NCBI GenBank assembly: GCA_029465975.1
Contig: CM055745.1
Coordinates: 8,650,252 to 8,714,251 of the forward strand
DNA length: 64,000 nucleotides
Origin: Dallia pectoralis
Taxonomy: Eukaryota; Chordata; Actinopteri; Esociformes; Umbridae
Direction of reading: 5' to 3'
Within the stretch, counting starts at the first letter, position 1. Every line of letters begins with the position of its first letter. Shown piece by piece: positions 22,279-33,999 of this stretch. The notes under the pieces were generated by a model. The model was given only the letters and a program-made list of their open reading frames with translations, did not search any database and had not been told where the DNA came from. A program made the translations under genes and the position numbers.

Positions 22279-22299
22279 GATTTGTATGACTGTACTTAC

Positions 22300-24061
22300 A
22301 GAGCAGTTCTGCAGGTCTTAATTACTGGCAGCAACCACAGAAGACCTTTGTCTGATCTGGAGTATTTCTTCAGGTCAAACACATCAATCTCCTCTTCTGA
22401 AGTCAGTAACACATAGACCAGAGCTGACCACTGTGCAGGAGACAGATCTTCACTGGAGAGACGTCCTGAACTCAGGAAATATTGGATCTCCTCCACTAGA
22501 GAACGGTCATTCAGTTCATTCAGACAGTGGAACAGATTGATGCATCTCTCTGAAGAGGGATTCTCCCTGATCTTCTCCTTGATGTAATTGACTGTTTCTT
22601 CATGGTTCTGTGAGCTGCTTCTGGTCTTTGTCAGTAAACCTTGTAAATGCTTCTGATTTGATTCCAGTGAGAGGCCCAGAAGGAAGCGAAGAAAAAGATC
22701 CAGGTGTCCAGTCTCACTCTGGAAGGCTTTATCCACTGCTGTCTTGTTGAAATCGATTTCAGGTTTATTGGTTGATTGTTGTTCATCCATTAGATTTGTA
22801 TTATTGTTGTTGAATGAGATAAACACATATAGAGCAGCTAGAAACTCCTGAATGCTCAGATGGACAAAGCAGAACACCTTCTCCTGGCGCACAGACTCTG
22901 TTCTAAACATCTGTGTACAGACTCCTGAGTACACTGATGCTTCATTCATATCAATGCCACACTCTTTCAGGTCGTTCTCATAGAAAATCAGATTGCCTTT
23001 CTGTAGCTGTTGAAAAGCCAGTTTTCCCAGTGTCTTAATGCTCTCTGTATTCCAGTGTGGATCTGTCTCTTTTTTCCCATCATACTTTACATTCCTGTTT
23101 GTGGACTGAAACACAAGGAAGTGTGAGTACATGTCTGTTAGGGTCTTGGGCAGCTCTACTTCATCTGTAGTCAACATGTGTTCAAGGATTGTAGCAACAA
23201 TCCAACAGAAGACTGGTATGTGACACATGATGTGGAGGCTCCTTGATGTCTTTATGTGTGAGATGATTCTGCTGGCCAGGTCCTCATCACTGAATCTCTT
23301 CTTGAAGTACTCCTCTTTCTGGGGGTCATTGAACCCTCTCACCTCTGTCACTTGGTCAACACACAGTGAAGGGATCTGATTGGCTGCTGCAGGTCTGGTA
23401 GTTATCCAGAGGAGAGCAGACGGAAGCAGATTTCCCCTGATGAGGTTTGTCAGCAGCATATCCACTGTGGTTGACTCTGTTACGTCAGAACAGCTCTTGT
23501 TGTTCTTGAAGTCAAGGGGCAGTCGACACTCATCCAGACCATCAAAGATGAACAGAACTTTATAGTTGCTGTAGTTAGAGATTCTTGCTGTTTTGGTTTC
23601 AATTGAGAAATGATTGATGAGCTGAATCAAACTGAGTTTTTCCTCTTTCATCAAATTCAGCTCCCTAAAAGGCAGTGAGAATACAAATTGGAGATCCTGA
23701 TTGGCTTTTCCTTCAGCCCAGTCTAGAATGAATTTCTGCACAGAGACAGTTTTTCCAATTCCAGCGACTCCTTTTGTCAGCACAGTTCTGATAGGTTTGT
23801 CTTGTCCAGGTATGGGTTTGAAGATGTCATTACATTTTATTGCTGTCTCTGGTCTTGCTTGTTTCCTGGTTGTTGTCTCAATCTGTCTCACCTCATGTTC
23901 ATTATTGACTTCTCCACTTCCACCTTCTGTGATGTAGAGTTCTGTGTAGATCTTATTCAGAAGTGTTGGGTTCCCTTCTCTAGCGATACCCTCAAATACA
24001 GACTGACACTTATTCTTCAGGTAAGACTTGTGTTCACGTTGACAAATCATAGGAAGCTGAC
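22300..24061 (-). CDS. FISNA-NACHT exon of a fish NLRC3-like NLR protein
   Basis: A single 1,762-bp exon, uninterrupted, with acceptor TTCATTCAG|GTCAGC and donor CTGCTCT|GTAAGT. From Met at 24,050, residues 1-65 are the FISNA extension (LNKIYTELYITEGG...EHEVRQIE). NACHT follows: Walker A GVAGIGKT at residues 94-101 and Walker B KVLFIFDGLDE at 164-174. The helical NACHT-associated region (LHIMCHIPVFCWIVATILEH; FCFVHLSIQEFLAALYVF) fills the rest. NACHT is a nucleotide-driven oligomerisation switch of cytosolic immune sensors. Length is normal for the family. Upstream N-terminal exons and downstream LRR exons are on the same strand. Noisy copies exist at 43.9-45.7 and 49.35-50.49 kb. Confidence 0.95.
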
Positions 24062-24340
24062 CTGAATGAAAAGAAAACAGAATATTATGTCTTAAAAAAA
24101 CTAAAGTATATTTACTGATAGTACATTAAGTTATAATAATTAGTAGTATATTCTAATCTTCTCTGTCTCTTCACTCTTTCTGTCTTCTATGTTAAATTAT
24201 TCAACACATCACTACTAGAAGAGGTCACAAGGTTTTGTCTTAAAGGTGCTACATTATTATTATTGAGTTAAACAGCTACATAAAGCTTTTAAATGTTCCT
24301 CATAATGAAACATTCAACAGTAAAGTCAGACAACTCTTAC

Positions 24341-24569
24341 TTTTCTCCAGTGTGTCAGCAAGCTCCTTCTGGTTCATGTTCCTCAGGACATGCAGTGTGA
24401 TCTTCAGAGCTCCCTCTTTGGCACTGCTCTCCTGCTTCACATCTTCAGGGTCCACACCTTCCTCATCCTCCCTCTGACTCTCAAAGCATTCTTGGAGATC
24501 TGAACTCACCATTTTCTTGAACCTCTCTAACTCTTTCTTGACAAATATCATGATATTCTGTTCAAGTAA
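24341..24569 (-). CDS. NLRC3-like N-terminal exon before FISNA
   Basis: A 229-bp exon, acceptor CCTCTTTCAG, donor GAGAAAA|GTAAGA. Encodes IMIFVKKELERFKKMVSS, a Glu/Asp-rich stretch, then GALKITLHVLRNMNQKELAD and TLEK. This segment is a hallmark of fish NLRC3-like proteins and joins directly to the FISNA exon. Probably a helical, PYD-like or linker region. No effector domain such as CARD is evident. Confidence 0.9.
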
Positions 24570-24711
24570 CTGAAAGAGGCAGAATGGAAAAGTTCACATG
24601 GGACTGAATTAAAGTAAATTACCAGAACAATATTAACAAATGCATGAATGATTGACAGATTAACTTTACTTGAGGTAAACATAAATAAATGCACATAACA
24701 AGACCACATAC

Positions 24712-24796
24712 AGTGAATATGGAGGACAGGTCTGTTTGATGACTCTGGACAGATTGACCACTGAGAATCTCAGTCTCTGTTCTCTCCTGTTGGTCT
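24712..24796 (-). CDS. NLRC3-like N-terminal exon
   Basis: An 85-bp exon between CACCCACAG and GTATGTGG. Encodes RDQQERTETEILSGQSVQSH, then QTDLSSIF, the usual linker immediately before FxxxEQNIMIFVKKELERF in this family. Confidence 0.85.
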
Positions 24797-25589
24797 CTGT
24801 GGGTGAAACATGACATTACATTTATTCTTCCAAAATCAGAACAGACTTCTACAAATGTTTTAAGTTAAAATTTTCAAGACTAACAACATTATTTTGGTAA
24901 ATCCAAAAACCTAATCACTCATCTTTAATTTCAAACATACCCTTAAATTAATTATTCAACGAAAAAGTAAAGAAAGTAGGAAAATAGATATAGAAAAGAT
25001 TGTGACCGGTAAAACAAACAACATTTTATCAGAAACAATAAGTATAGATCAACAAAACATTTAAAATAATTGTTTAAATGTAAAAAGATGATCAAATTTG
25101 TTTTGTTCAATTGAGATATTGTTATTGTTACTAAAAACATGTAAAACACCTATTGGATCATATATACTATGGATCACACACACATGGAAGTAAATATATA
25201 AAACACATATACTAATATCACCAATATAGGATAAAAAACACATACAATACTAATACACACATGGAAGTCAATCTATTATACTAAATCACCTATAGGATAA
25301 ATACTTAATACACACATGGAAGTTAATATATTATACTAAAACACATATAGGATCAATACTTAATACAGATGGGAAAAGTGTAAATTAACAATCTAATCAA
25401 TATATTAAAACACCTGCAGTCTTTGGTAGATCACACTTTCAAAGTGTAGATATATAAATGTATGTATACAGTAAGGATCTAGTTTGTCAGTAAAGTATTT
25501 TGTGTTAAATGTTGAACCCAGGTAGACTAATCAGATAATGGGAACTAAATAAACAGATAAACAATCACTGACCCATGAGGTTTAATTAC

Positions 25590-25704
25590 CTTTGATCAGT
25601 AGAAAAGTCTCCCTCTCTGAACTGTCATAGGTGGTTCCATAGACTGGTCACTCTTCATGGACACACAGCTGGGTACAGGAGAGGTTGGTCTCTCTTTATG
25701 GTCC
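25590..25704 (-). CDS. NLRC3-like N-terminal exon with an internal frameshift
   Basis: A 115-bp exon with good splice sites (TTTCCAG and GTAATT). Encodes HKERPTSPVPSCVSMKSDQS, then MEPPMT. After that the family reads FREGDFSTDQR, but here a one-base insertion (ACAGTTCAGAG at about 25,629-25,639) shifts the frame and produces a stop before the donor. Either the gene is a pseudogene or this is a sequence error; the neighbouring exons are intact. Confidence 0.8.
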
Positions 25705-25817
25705 CTGGAAATAATAGTTAAATACAACAGAGTGTTTATGTTTATAGTGGACTTTCTAAGGAGTGATTGTTGTATTTGGACACAGTTAGTCTGTGTCTCT
25801 TTCTGGACCCTATAATT

Positions 25818-25911
25818 TATAATGAAGGAGGTTCCAGTGTGTTTTGTATATACACACTGGAACCTCCTTCATTATACACACTGGAACCTCCTTCATTGTG
25901 TTTTGTATATA
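25818..25911. repeat. 24-bp inverted repeat (hairpin) with a third direct half
   Basis: Arms 25,818-25,841 and 25,853-25,876 are perfect reverse complements (AATGAAGGAGGTTCCAGTGT core) around an 11-nt loop. A third copy of the right arm follows at 25,877. Lies in an NLR intron. Possibly a MITE end or replication-slippage product. Confidence 0.85.
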
Positions 25912-26104
25912 GTGGACATAGGAGTGATTAGTGTGTTTGAACCAACTAAGAGTCTCTGACAATTAACTGTCTTGTTTAAATGTTGAAATAAGTTACACTA
26001 TTAGTTAAATTACATTTATTTTGTACAAGTTAGGATGTAATTGTTACTGCACTAATCTACACACATGAAAGTCAATCTATTATCTATCAATCTATGACGT
26101 CCCA

Positions 26105-26172
26105 TAGACTTGTCAATCATAGACTCACAGCTGGGTACAGGACAGACTGGTTTATCCAGCTGGATTGGGCTT
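26105..26172 (-). pseudogene. Decayed duplicate of an NLRC3-like N-terminal exon
   Basis: The minus strand reads PVCPVPSCESMIDKSMG, clearly related to PTSPVPSCVSMKSDQSM of the exon at 25,590. No good splice sites or full frame, so a relic or poorly bounded alternative exon. Fish NLRC3-like genes often have repeated exons of this type. Confidence 0.6.
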
Positions 26173-26258
26173 CAACACAACAGAGGGAAATATTCAGTCA
26201 CTTTTCTACTCTGAACTCTGATGGAGAAACAAATAAAACCAAATTAATATAATGTCAC

Positions 26259-26383
26259 CTTTTAGCTGTGGTGTCATGTTCCCCAGAGAGACTGATTTCA
26301 GAGGCAGTGCCCCTGTCTTCTCTCCCCCCAGTAAGACTCATTTTAAAGGAAGTAGCCCTGTTCTCTCTGTTTGCTTAAACCTG
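26259..26383 (-). CDS. First coding exon of the NLRC3-like gene
   Basis: ATG at 26,341, donor AAAAG|GTGACA at 26,259. Encodes MSLTGGREDRGTASEISLSG, then EHDTTAKR, the family's standard N-terminus (MSLSGExE...SLSGEHDTKAKR). Bases 26,342-26,383 are probable 5'UTR. No promoter signal is convincing upstream. Sets the 5' end of the gene running leftward to at least 21.8 kb. Confidence 0.85.
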
Positions 26384-29084
26384 TAAACAAATAATGGAGA
26401 AAAAACACTTTAGATCAATAATTAAACTGTAAAGAATAGAAGACACAATGTCTGGATTAGATACAAACTGAACAATGACACATAACTGTAATCAAGTAAA
26501 TATGATTCAATAACAAACATGTAATGAATATTTGCTTTGACATCCATTTCTCTATACAACTGATTCACTCCCTATGTGAGAATATGGACTGATTAACTTA
26601 ACTGTAGTAGCAGCACTTTAATACTGATAATTACTTACTCCAAGTTGTTGTTCTCTCTGGTTTGGTTTTATAATAATCATTATGAAATCATTTGGTTGAT
26701 CATTTTCAGTGAAATTTTAAAATCTACTACTAAAAATGCTAATCTTATGCTGCTCCGTCAGAACAAAATGGATACTGAACAGGTATTTACTTTTGGTTTC
26801 ACCTGTGCTACCTGTCCCCTCCCCCAAACAGGTATTACATAAGTTAACCAGTAGGGGGCACTAACAGATATTTGATCTCAGTCACTGCAGTTCAGCAAAG
26901 TCAAAGTCTATTATTGGTCAAATGCACCTAATAACATAGAGTCATTCTGAACAATGACATTATTGTGAAACTGCACACAGCATATAGGCAGTAATAATTT
27001 AAGAAAATGTAAAGCAGGAATAATATATAAAATAGTAGCAATTGTAGAAATGTTATAAATGGGGAATATGAACAATATGAATATATATTATATTACAGTA
27101 TTTCTGAATTGCTAAAACACTAAAATCCATTAGAAAAACCAAAGTTGCAAGTGTACAAATCACTTCATTTATTGAATCACACAGTTTGCAGAACTTTAAA
27201 CACTTCTCATGTGGTTAGACCCAACTAGCAAATCGGAATCAGTCTTTGTGCAAAACTGTAAACACATTGTCATTCACAAAGCACATGTAGCATACTAGCA
27301 TTGTGGTCCACATCAACTCAAAATGGCACAGCCCCAAAAGTGAAACACAAGCAACACACTGTTGTCATTGGTAACACACAAGCACTCAAAATGTAACACA
27401 CCTGCTTTGTGTGTTGTGTTTTGAAAAAAGTGTTTAATGCAATTGACAATTGAGTTAAAGGCTGAGAAATAGCTTATGGTTTGGGAGATAGCAATAGTGC
27501 AATAGTGTATCAGTGATAGCAGAGCCACAAGCAACATCAGCCAGCTTTGTTGTTTATGAGCCCACAACATCAGCATCATGCGCCATGCTAGGAGATACTT
27601 CCATCAATGTTTGGCAAGAGAAAACATATGTTGTGATGTGGTCAAAGTATTGTGGCCAGACCCAGCCCGGAGAAGAGATGAAGCGTAGCTTAGCACTGGT
27701 GACTCCACCCCCCTACCAATTCCTGGACTGCCCCACCCCCCACACACACACACAATTGTGTTCTTTACTGTATTCTAAAGAATATACTTTTGGTTTACAT
27801 ATGTTTATGGTTTTGTTGTATGCTACTGTATACAACAGTAATGTTTGGCCTAATGAATATTTTCTGTTTCTACATTGCATTGGTGATTACAGTGTACTTG
27901 TTACCCCTCTCATCAGATTACTTTCACTGTAGAACATTGTATTGAAATGTAGATATTTGATGCAAATGCTTCATTCTGACATGTGTTTATGGCATTTTGA
28001 ATGCAGTGTTTCATTTTGAAGGAGATGTGAGGCATTTTGCATTTTGTGTGTGCAGTTTTGGGAATTGTGTGTAGAGTTTTGAAAAAAAAGAGATTTAGTT
28101 TTGAAAATGTTTGTAAGCAGTTGGAACAAACTGCAAGCAGGAGAGCATCTGTAAGAGGAGGAGCTTCATCTACTTCTATGGCCACAACCAGTGAGAGTTC
28201 AGGACACCCTCTTCTAGCAGATGACAATGATTTGGAGGACATAGAAGGTTTGCATGTTAGAAAAAGAGAAACATGGTATATGCTTATGTTGGGAATACAG
28301 GTGAAGTAATACAAATATAGCAAAACCGATAGGAATACATGGTCAGCTCTAACATCTGTCCGGCTATGTATGAATGTTAAGGAAGCAGTTGAACCCTTAT
28401 TATAAAACCTATTGCATGGTACTGACTACTATGCTCCTGTTTTTGACCTCACATAATGGTAGGATTGGAAATCTACCACTGATCCGAAGCGTGCTGCGCA
28501 AGACTTCAAAAGGGCTCTACTGGGCCAGAATGAATCCGCAAGACCCCTCCGTCTTAAAATGGACCTGGCAGACAGTGAGGAGGACAGCTAGGGAGAGAGG
28601 GCTCTGCTGTGGTTCTACAAGGAAAAGTGCAATTGGGCTTCTCTCCGCTGATTTGTACATTGGAAGGTTGGCATAGCAATACAGCACAACCACACCCAAT
28701 GACAAGGCATTTAAGTTATTACAAGGGCCATCCCAGAACAGTTCTTATTTGTGGAAGAGTCTGAGATTGACTGAGACATCAGTTGATGTCTTTTACTTTC
28801 CTTTATGAAATTGTGAAGAATTATATCTGTAGGTTTACTGCCTACCAGAGATTTGGTTGTAATTTTACAGGATTTGAGCTTTTAAAATGTTTACAAAAAT
28901 CTACTAACTGACTAACAGCAAAGTGCTGTGATAAAACGGGCCGATAAATGAAGTATGCTACTCATTTTGACTTCTAGGTAAATATACTGTCTAAAACTGT
29001 TATTCAGCTTTTGTACGTAAGGAGTTTCAGTTGACCCATTTGCAAATGTCATAATGCTGCCTTGTCCTATTTTGTTCGTGGTAG
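26384..29084. other. No gene recognised; MITE-like T/G-rich repeats
   Basis: 27,150-27,500 and 27,940-28,130 contain related phrases such as TGTGTGTTGTGTTTTGAAAA and GTGTAGAGTTTTGAAAAAAA, suggesting ends of a DNA transposon. A short frame at 28,037-28,309 (QTASRRASVRGGASSTSMAT) and another at 28,374-28,676 are not recognised. The first pes1 exons would be expected here but I do not find them. Confidence 0.4.
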
Positions 29085-29191
29085 GTGTTTGTCGTAAACT
29101 GAGGAAGGCCTATGGAAAAGCAGAATGGACCGGGGTGGAGAGACTCCGAGATAACAAGCCTGGATTTAAACTGGACCACATCATCAGGAAG
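29085..29191 (+). CDS. pes1: pes1 exon (KLRKAYGKAEW)
   Basis: Acceptor GTAG, donor GTGAGC. Reads VFV, one missing base, then KLRKAYGKAEWTGVERLRDN and KPGFKLDHIIRK. Part of the conserved N-terminal Pescadillo domain. Confidence 0.85.
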
Positions 29192-29706
29192 GTGAGCTTA
29201 CAGTCGTCTGCAGAATGGCACTGTTGACCAGATCACTGCTTTTGAGAGCCTTTGTTTTCGTGATCTTACACCTGAAATGTCTTTCCAGCTGAATAGTCCC
29301 ATCTTGTAAACCAGTCATTGCTATAATTTTTATAATAACAAGCACAATGGCCTGCTAATGTCCCAGAGTAACATCTGCACTTCTTCATTGCTTTAGTTTT
29401 GAGTAAATATTTGTTTGAGAGAGTACACCATCTGTTGATTTGTTGTTGTCTTTGTGTTACTTTAAAAAGCTGGATACTTAAAAAAAACAATCAGATTTGA
29501 CATGTTTTGTGAATCAGCACAAACATTGTCCTGTCTCTTTCCTAAGGATGAGGCACATGCCAGATAATGTGCCTACTCTCATTGATGTGCACCTCTGCTG
29601 CTGCTACTACTCCTGGGGTAAGAGGCATTTTCGTTGTGGAGCATGTGAAAACAGTGGTTTGCCCAGTAGTGTATGTCTGATAATACGTGCTGTGTGTGTG
29701 TTCCAG

Positions 29707-29879
29707 GTACCCCACGTTCATCGATGCCATCCGTGATATTGACGATGCCCTATCTATGTGCTTCCTGTTCTCCACTTTGCCCTTACGGGAAAGTGCCATC
29801 TTCAGACCATCACACTGCCAATGCTTCGGCTCTCTGTGGAGTGGATGAACTACATTATCACATCTCACTCTCTTAAAAG
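29707..29879 (+). CDS. pes1: pes1 exon (FIDAIRDIDDAL)
   Basis: After TTCCAG it reads YPTFIDAIRDIDDALSMCFL FST; a one-base loss at about 29,778 shifts frame, then TGKCHLQTITL and VEWMNYIITSHSLK in the new frame. Donor GTAAAA. Confidence 0.85.
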
Positions 29880-29956
29880 GTAAAAGGGACAAGACATGGC
29901 GCTGGTCTGCAGTGGATAGAATACCTGCTCAATTTCCTAATTGATTCATATTTGTT

Positions 29957-31494
29957 AGGGGTGTGCGATATGACGATATTTAATCGTGGACGATTAAAAT
30001 GTCTCCACGATTCACTTTTCGGAAATATCGTAGAATCGCGCTCCAGTGCAGGTTCAATTAGATGCAGATCTATGGCGTTTTTTCAGCTACGTATCAACAT
30101 GCAATGCGCGGTGCGCTAGATGTCAGCGTGTTAACACTAGAAGCGCCAACAGCCCATGCCCGCGGGCGTTGCAGTTAGTAATTAAAATAAATATATAATG
30201 TTGAAAAGTCTGTTCTTCCATGACTTTTCTAAATGCATTTTACCTTGTCCCGTTTTCAGAAACTGGATGCGTTTTGGTCTGATCTCGTTTTGGTCCGATC
30301 TAAACACCGTTTTGGATGAAACTGGATTTTTGGTCTGGTCTATATAAAACTGGATGCGTTTTGGTCTGGTCTACGAAACTTGTTTTGGTCTGGTCTACAT
30401 GAAACTTGGACGCGTTTTGGTCCGATCTATATGAAACTGGATATATGTAACCGATTAATTTGCTGCGGTCTCATGTGCACTCATAACATCACTAATGAAC
30501 ACTCTGCGCAGTGCAACCGGTTAGTATGCGTGTCCTGCTCAGGCAGACAAAAGCTGCGAGATATACATAGATAATAGATTGATTGGCTTGGTTGAATTTG
30601 AATGAACTAGAAAAAAAGAGGTAGGCCTACGTTTATAAAGAAATATATGTTTTACTAAATAAACAGAGCGAAAATATAAAAGCGAAATTGATTAATGTAT
30701 CTACCGGGTAACAGCAGAATATACCCGACCGTGACCAATATACAAACTGTGTTGTAAAATACGTGTTTCATTGTCTATAGTGCCTTAGTTACTGGGCTGT
30801 AATTACTATAATACATTTTACAAATGTAAATGATCAAATTATACACTGTAGCCTAATGTTTTTATTTCAACAGTCTGTGTTGCAATATATACGGCCAATC
30901 ATGCGCAAATCATTTGATTGCGCGTCGCTTGTGATCTAAAATGTTTTAGCATTTATTACATCAAAATAGGACATACAGTTTGATTGATTTTAATTTATTC
31001 GATCTTTAGAAATTTAAATATCATAGCCTGTGCATTTTAAAATCATGGTTTTAATTTTGTATTGTATGGCTACATAAGACAATAAATAGGCTACATACTA
31101 TTTTAGTAAAATGTTTTACTGCATAATTCACAATTCATTTAATTCAGGATGATAACACAGTAGATCATCTGATGCTGTAGATGGATGGCAGGTTACACAG
31201 TGAATGGATGGTGAAGCTGCGGATGAGAATGAAGGTGCTTCTTTGCACCATTGCACTTCCTTTAAATATACACGTGATTAAAATATGCTACTTTAATTTT
31301 TTTCCCTTTTATGTTTTGTTACCTTGTAATGCTATATTCTTTAAATGGAGATATAATTTGCTTGTATTGCAGCTCAGTAATTAGCAAAATAGTCTTAAAA
31401 AGCAACATGAAAAAGAATCGTGATAAAATCGTGAATCGTGATTTTTCCTGAAAAAATCGTGATGTGATATTTTCCCATATCGCCCACCCCTAGA
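29957..31494. mobile_element. Non-autonomous hAT-like DNA element in a pes1 intron
   Basis: Ends are inverted: AGGGGTGTGCGATATGACGA on the left and ATATCGCCCACCCCT on the right, with repeated ATCGTGATTTT-type motifs inside each end. This is the common fish/vertebrate hAT end type. The 1.5-kb interior has no transposase ORF. A clear 8-bp target duplication is not visible. The pes1 exon expected in this interval is missing. Confidence 0.7.
30253..30445. repeat. Short tandem repeat (GTTTTGGTCTGGTCTA-type) within the hAT-like element
   Basis: About six irregular units around GCGTTTTGGTCTGATCTA and ATGAAACTGGA. Confidence 0.75.
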
Positions 31495-31904
31495 CCATTA
31501 AAACTTTCTAGTTGGTACGTCTATAAGTTTGCAATGATTTCCTTATACTCTAAACACTCAGTATATCCTGGCCTAGCTAAAAGCTATTTGGTGTTATTTG
31601 TGAGGTAGGGAGAATGAGTCAAAGTGGATCTTGTATGACTGTAAGCATTTTAACCATTATATGTAGGATTCAAAACAGTGTCCTTTTAATAATGTAAGAA
31701 CTAAATATTGTTATTTTTTAATGTGTTGTTTAGGCGTTTAGCTGTTAACCCAAGTAGGTAACTTAGGCAGAGATATATGTATATCAACTGTCCAACCGGG
31801 ACAATACTGTCTAATATACCTGCTATCTAATAATTCTGCGCTGAAGATGCTTTCATAAATGTCATTGAGCCCATCAGGTTTTAAGTTGTCCTTTTCTCTT
31901 CCAG

Positions 31905-32022
31905 CATCCCACAGATGTGGACTACAGAGTTATGGCCACCTTCACAGAAATGTACACCACCCTCTTGGGCTTCATCAACTTCAGCCACCTTGCCAAACTC
32001 TCAACCTGGTCTACCCGCCAAG
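31905..32022 (+). CDS. pes1: pes1 exon (HPTDVDYRVMATF)
   Basis: After CTTCCAG it reads HPTDVDYRVMATFTEMYTTL and LGFINF; a frameshift at about 31,985, then a LNLVYPP-like end in another frame. Donor GTATCG. Confidence 0.85.
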
Positions 32023-32118
32023 GTATCGCAGCACATGATATACATGATATCCATACACATGGTATGTGTGTGATCAGGCTGCCTAGGCTGTCTCCCGTTA
32101 ACGCCACTTCTCCTTTAG

Positions 32119-32199
32119 CTGGACAGTAAAGCGAGACCGAGGTGAAGGCGGAGCATGAGGAGGACCCTACGCCATGGGCTCAGAGAAGGCTACCTGGAG
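32119..32199 (+). CDS. pes1: pes1 exon (acidic linker)
   Basis: After CCTTTAG: LDSKA, a frame break, then TEVKAEHEEDPYAMGSEKA in a shifted frame. Donor GTGTGC. Variable region between the Pescadillo domain and BRCT. Confidence 0.6.
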
Positions 32200-32345
32200 G
32201 TGTGCCCTTTATCAATATTCAGGATCACTTTACATCGATGAGTTAACTTGATGTGCCCTGTAATGTTCTCTATATGACCGTCCAGCCAGCCCAACAGCAC
32301 AACCTGATGGTACAAAACAACGTGTGGTTTTGATTCTCTCCACAG

Positions 32346-32431
32346 AAACTGTCAGCTTTGAGTGCCAGCCTGGCCGTGTGGTGTCACAGCAGAGGAGGAG
32401 AGAAAACCAGATAGACCAGTTTCCTACTGAG
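32346..32431 (+). CDS. pes1: pes1 exon (KLSALSASLA)
   Basis: After CTCCACAG: KLSALSASLA, frame break, then ENQIDQFPTE. Donor GTAAGG. Confidence 0.8.
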
Positions 32432-33473
32432 GTAAGGAGAGACCCGTCAGTCGTTTTGCAGACACTCATTCAAAGCCACTAGTACATTAATATTTTGAAC
32501 GACTAGTTGGGGGCAGCCGAACAGTCTAAGCAAAGTACATTTATACAGAAGGTGTTTAGGAGAATAACAGGCTTTGCTGTACTAGCTGCAGTGTTCACGG
32601 CAGTGATGTTGTCATCTTTGCGTCGAAATCCGGTTCCACTCCCATTTGTCATTGCGGACCCTCATATTGCGGACTAATTTTAATACTTGATGAGGTAGAG
32701 ACAGAGAGATAGCGTGCTCATCCTTGTATGATACAGGAGACGGCAGAACAATGAGCTTTGATAGTGATGTCCAGTTTCAGCAAAGCCTGACGGCGTGGGG
32801 GAGCCAATTCCCTTTGCTGCTCATTAAGCAAACAATGTGGACCTTAAATGACAATGGTGTTTGCAGGAGCTGGGGACATGTGGGACGATTGAACTCCTGT
32901 GGGAAGGCTGGCCAGGACTGTATCCTGGATAAGATGCATGGGTTTAATGGCACAACCTGGCAGCCATATCACCACCAATGAGCTGACCGACCGACACACC
33001 AGCAGAGACATAGCCCCCTGAGGCTGAAGGAGAGAATAGTTCAGTATCATCTAAACCTTAATCATAGAGATTGGGATTACGTAGATACCGTATAGTAACT
33101 GTATTACGTTTGCATGAACCTGTCACACATTCTCAGGATGGGGCAGGAGAAACTATTGGTGATGTCACTCATTTTAATAAATTGTACTGATCCAAATGCG
33201 ATCATATATTTGCTGTTTTTATACATTATTAGTAGTATTATTATTAACGTTAGAGGATGGGAGAAAATAATATCTTGAGCTAGTGGTCACAGAAGGACTA
33301 GTTGTGCGGCCAAACACACCGGCAATGTAGCAGATTCATGTCAGCCTATTAGGTGAGGCTGCTGGGGAGCACAACCCCAGGGTCTCCTGGAATTGGGTTT
33401 TTGGTAAACACCATGATGAAACCAATACCGTCCTGCAAGCTGCCCTTCTGACAGGTGTGCACTTTTTTCCCCA

Positions 33474-33606
33474 AGGAGGACAGGGAAGACATGGAGACCA
33501 GAGGAAGGAACAGAAAGAGCAGGAGGCCCATAAGAGGCTTTTCGAGGGCTAAAGATCTTCCTGAACAGGGAGGAGTTTCCCAGAGAGTCACTGGCGTTCA
33601 TCTGAG
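33474..33606 (+). CDS. pes1: pes1 exon (KRLFEGLKIFLNRE)
   Basis: Recognised by KEQEAHKRLFEG, a one-base loss creating TAA, then LKIFLNREEFPRESLAFI, the family's conserved entry to the BRCT domain. The acceptor (CCCCAAG) is weak and the left limit is approximate. Donor GTGAGA; the following GGTGAGAACCAGTCCC is present three times in tandem (33,606-33,705). Confidence 0.75.
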
Positions 33607-33864
33607 GTGAGAACCAGTCCCCGCACATCACCCTGCCCTCATGTTGAGGTGAGAACCAGTCCCTGCACATCCCTGCCCAGCCCTCATCCTGAGGTGAGAA
33701 CCACTACCCTACGCAATTTGTTGTGACATGTCTGTCGCGGGGTTTTCTGGTTCGACTCTTAACTTGGCAGACTGCAGATGCGGGCTGTGCAGTAACACAT
33801 TCCATTCAGCGCCTTCAGTGATCCGTTGTTGTTTAATTGGATGCTTTTCCATCTGTGTCTCCAG

Positions 33865-33994
33865 GTGTTTTGGTGCTGAGGTGTCCTGGGACAAGTCTCT
33901 CTCTGCATAGGTGGAACCTTCGATGTGACCGGCAGAGCATTACCCATCAGATTGTAGACGGAGGCCCATCACGGACGGAGCAGTACATCAACAG
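33865..33994 (+). CDS. pes1: pes1 exon (BRCT start)
   Basis: After TCTCCAG: CFGAEVSWDKSL, a frame break at the SLCIG position (TCTCTGCATAGG), then TFDVT, ITHQIVDG in other frames. Donor GTGAAC. Confidence 0.85.
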
Positions 33995-33999
33995 GTGAA

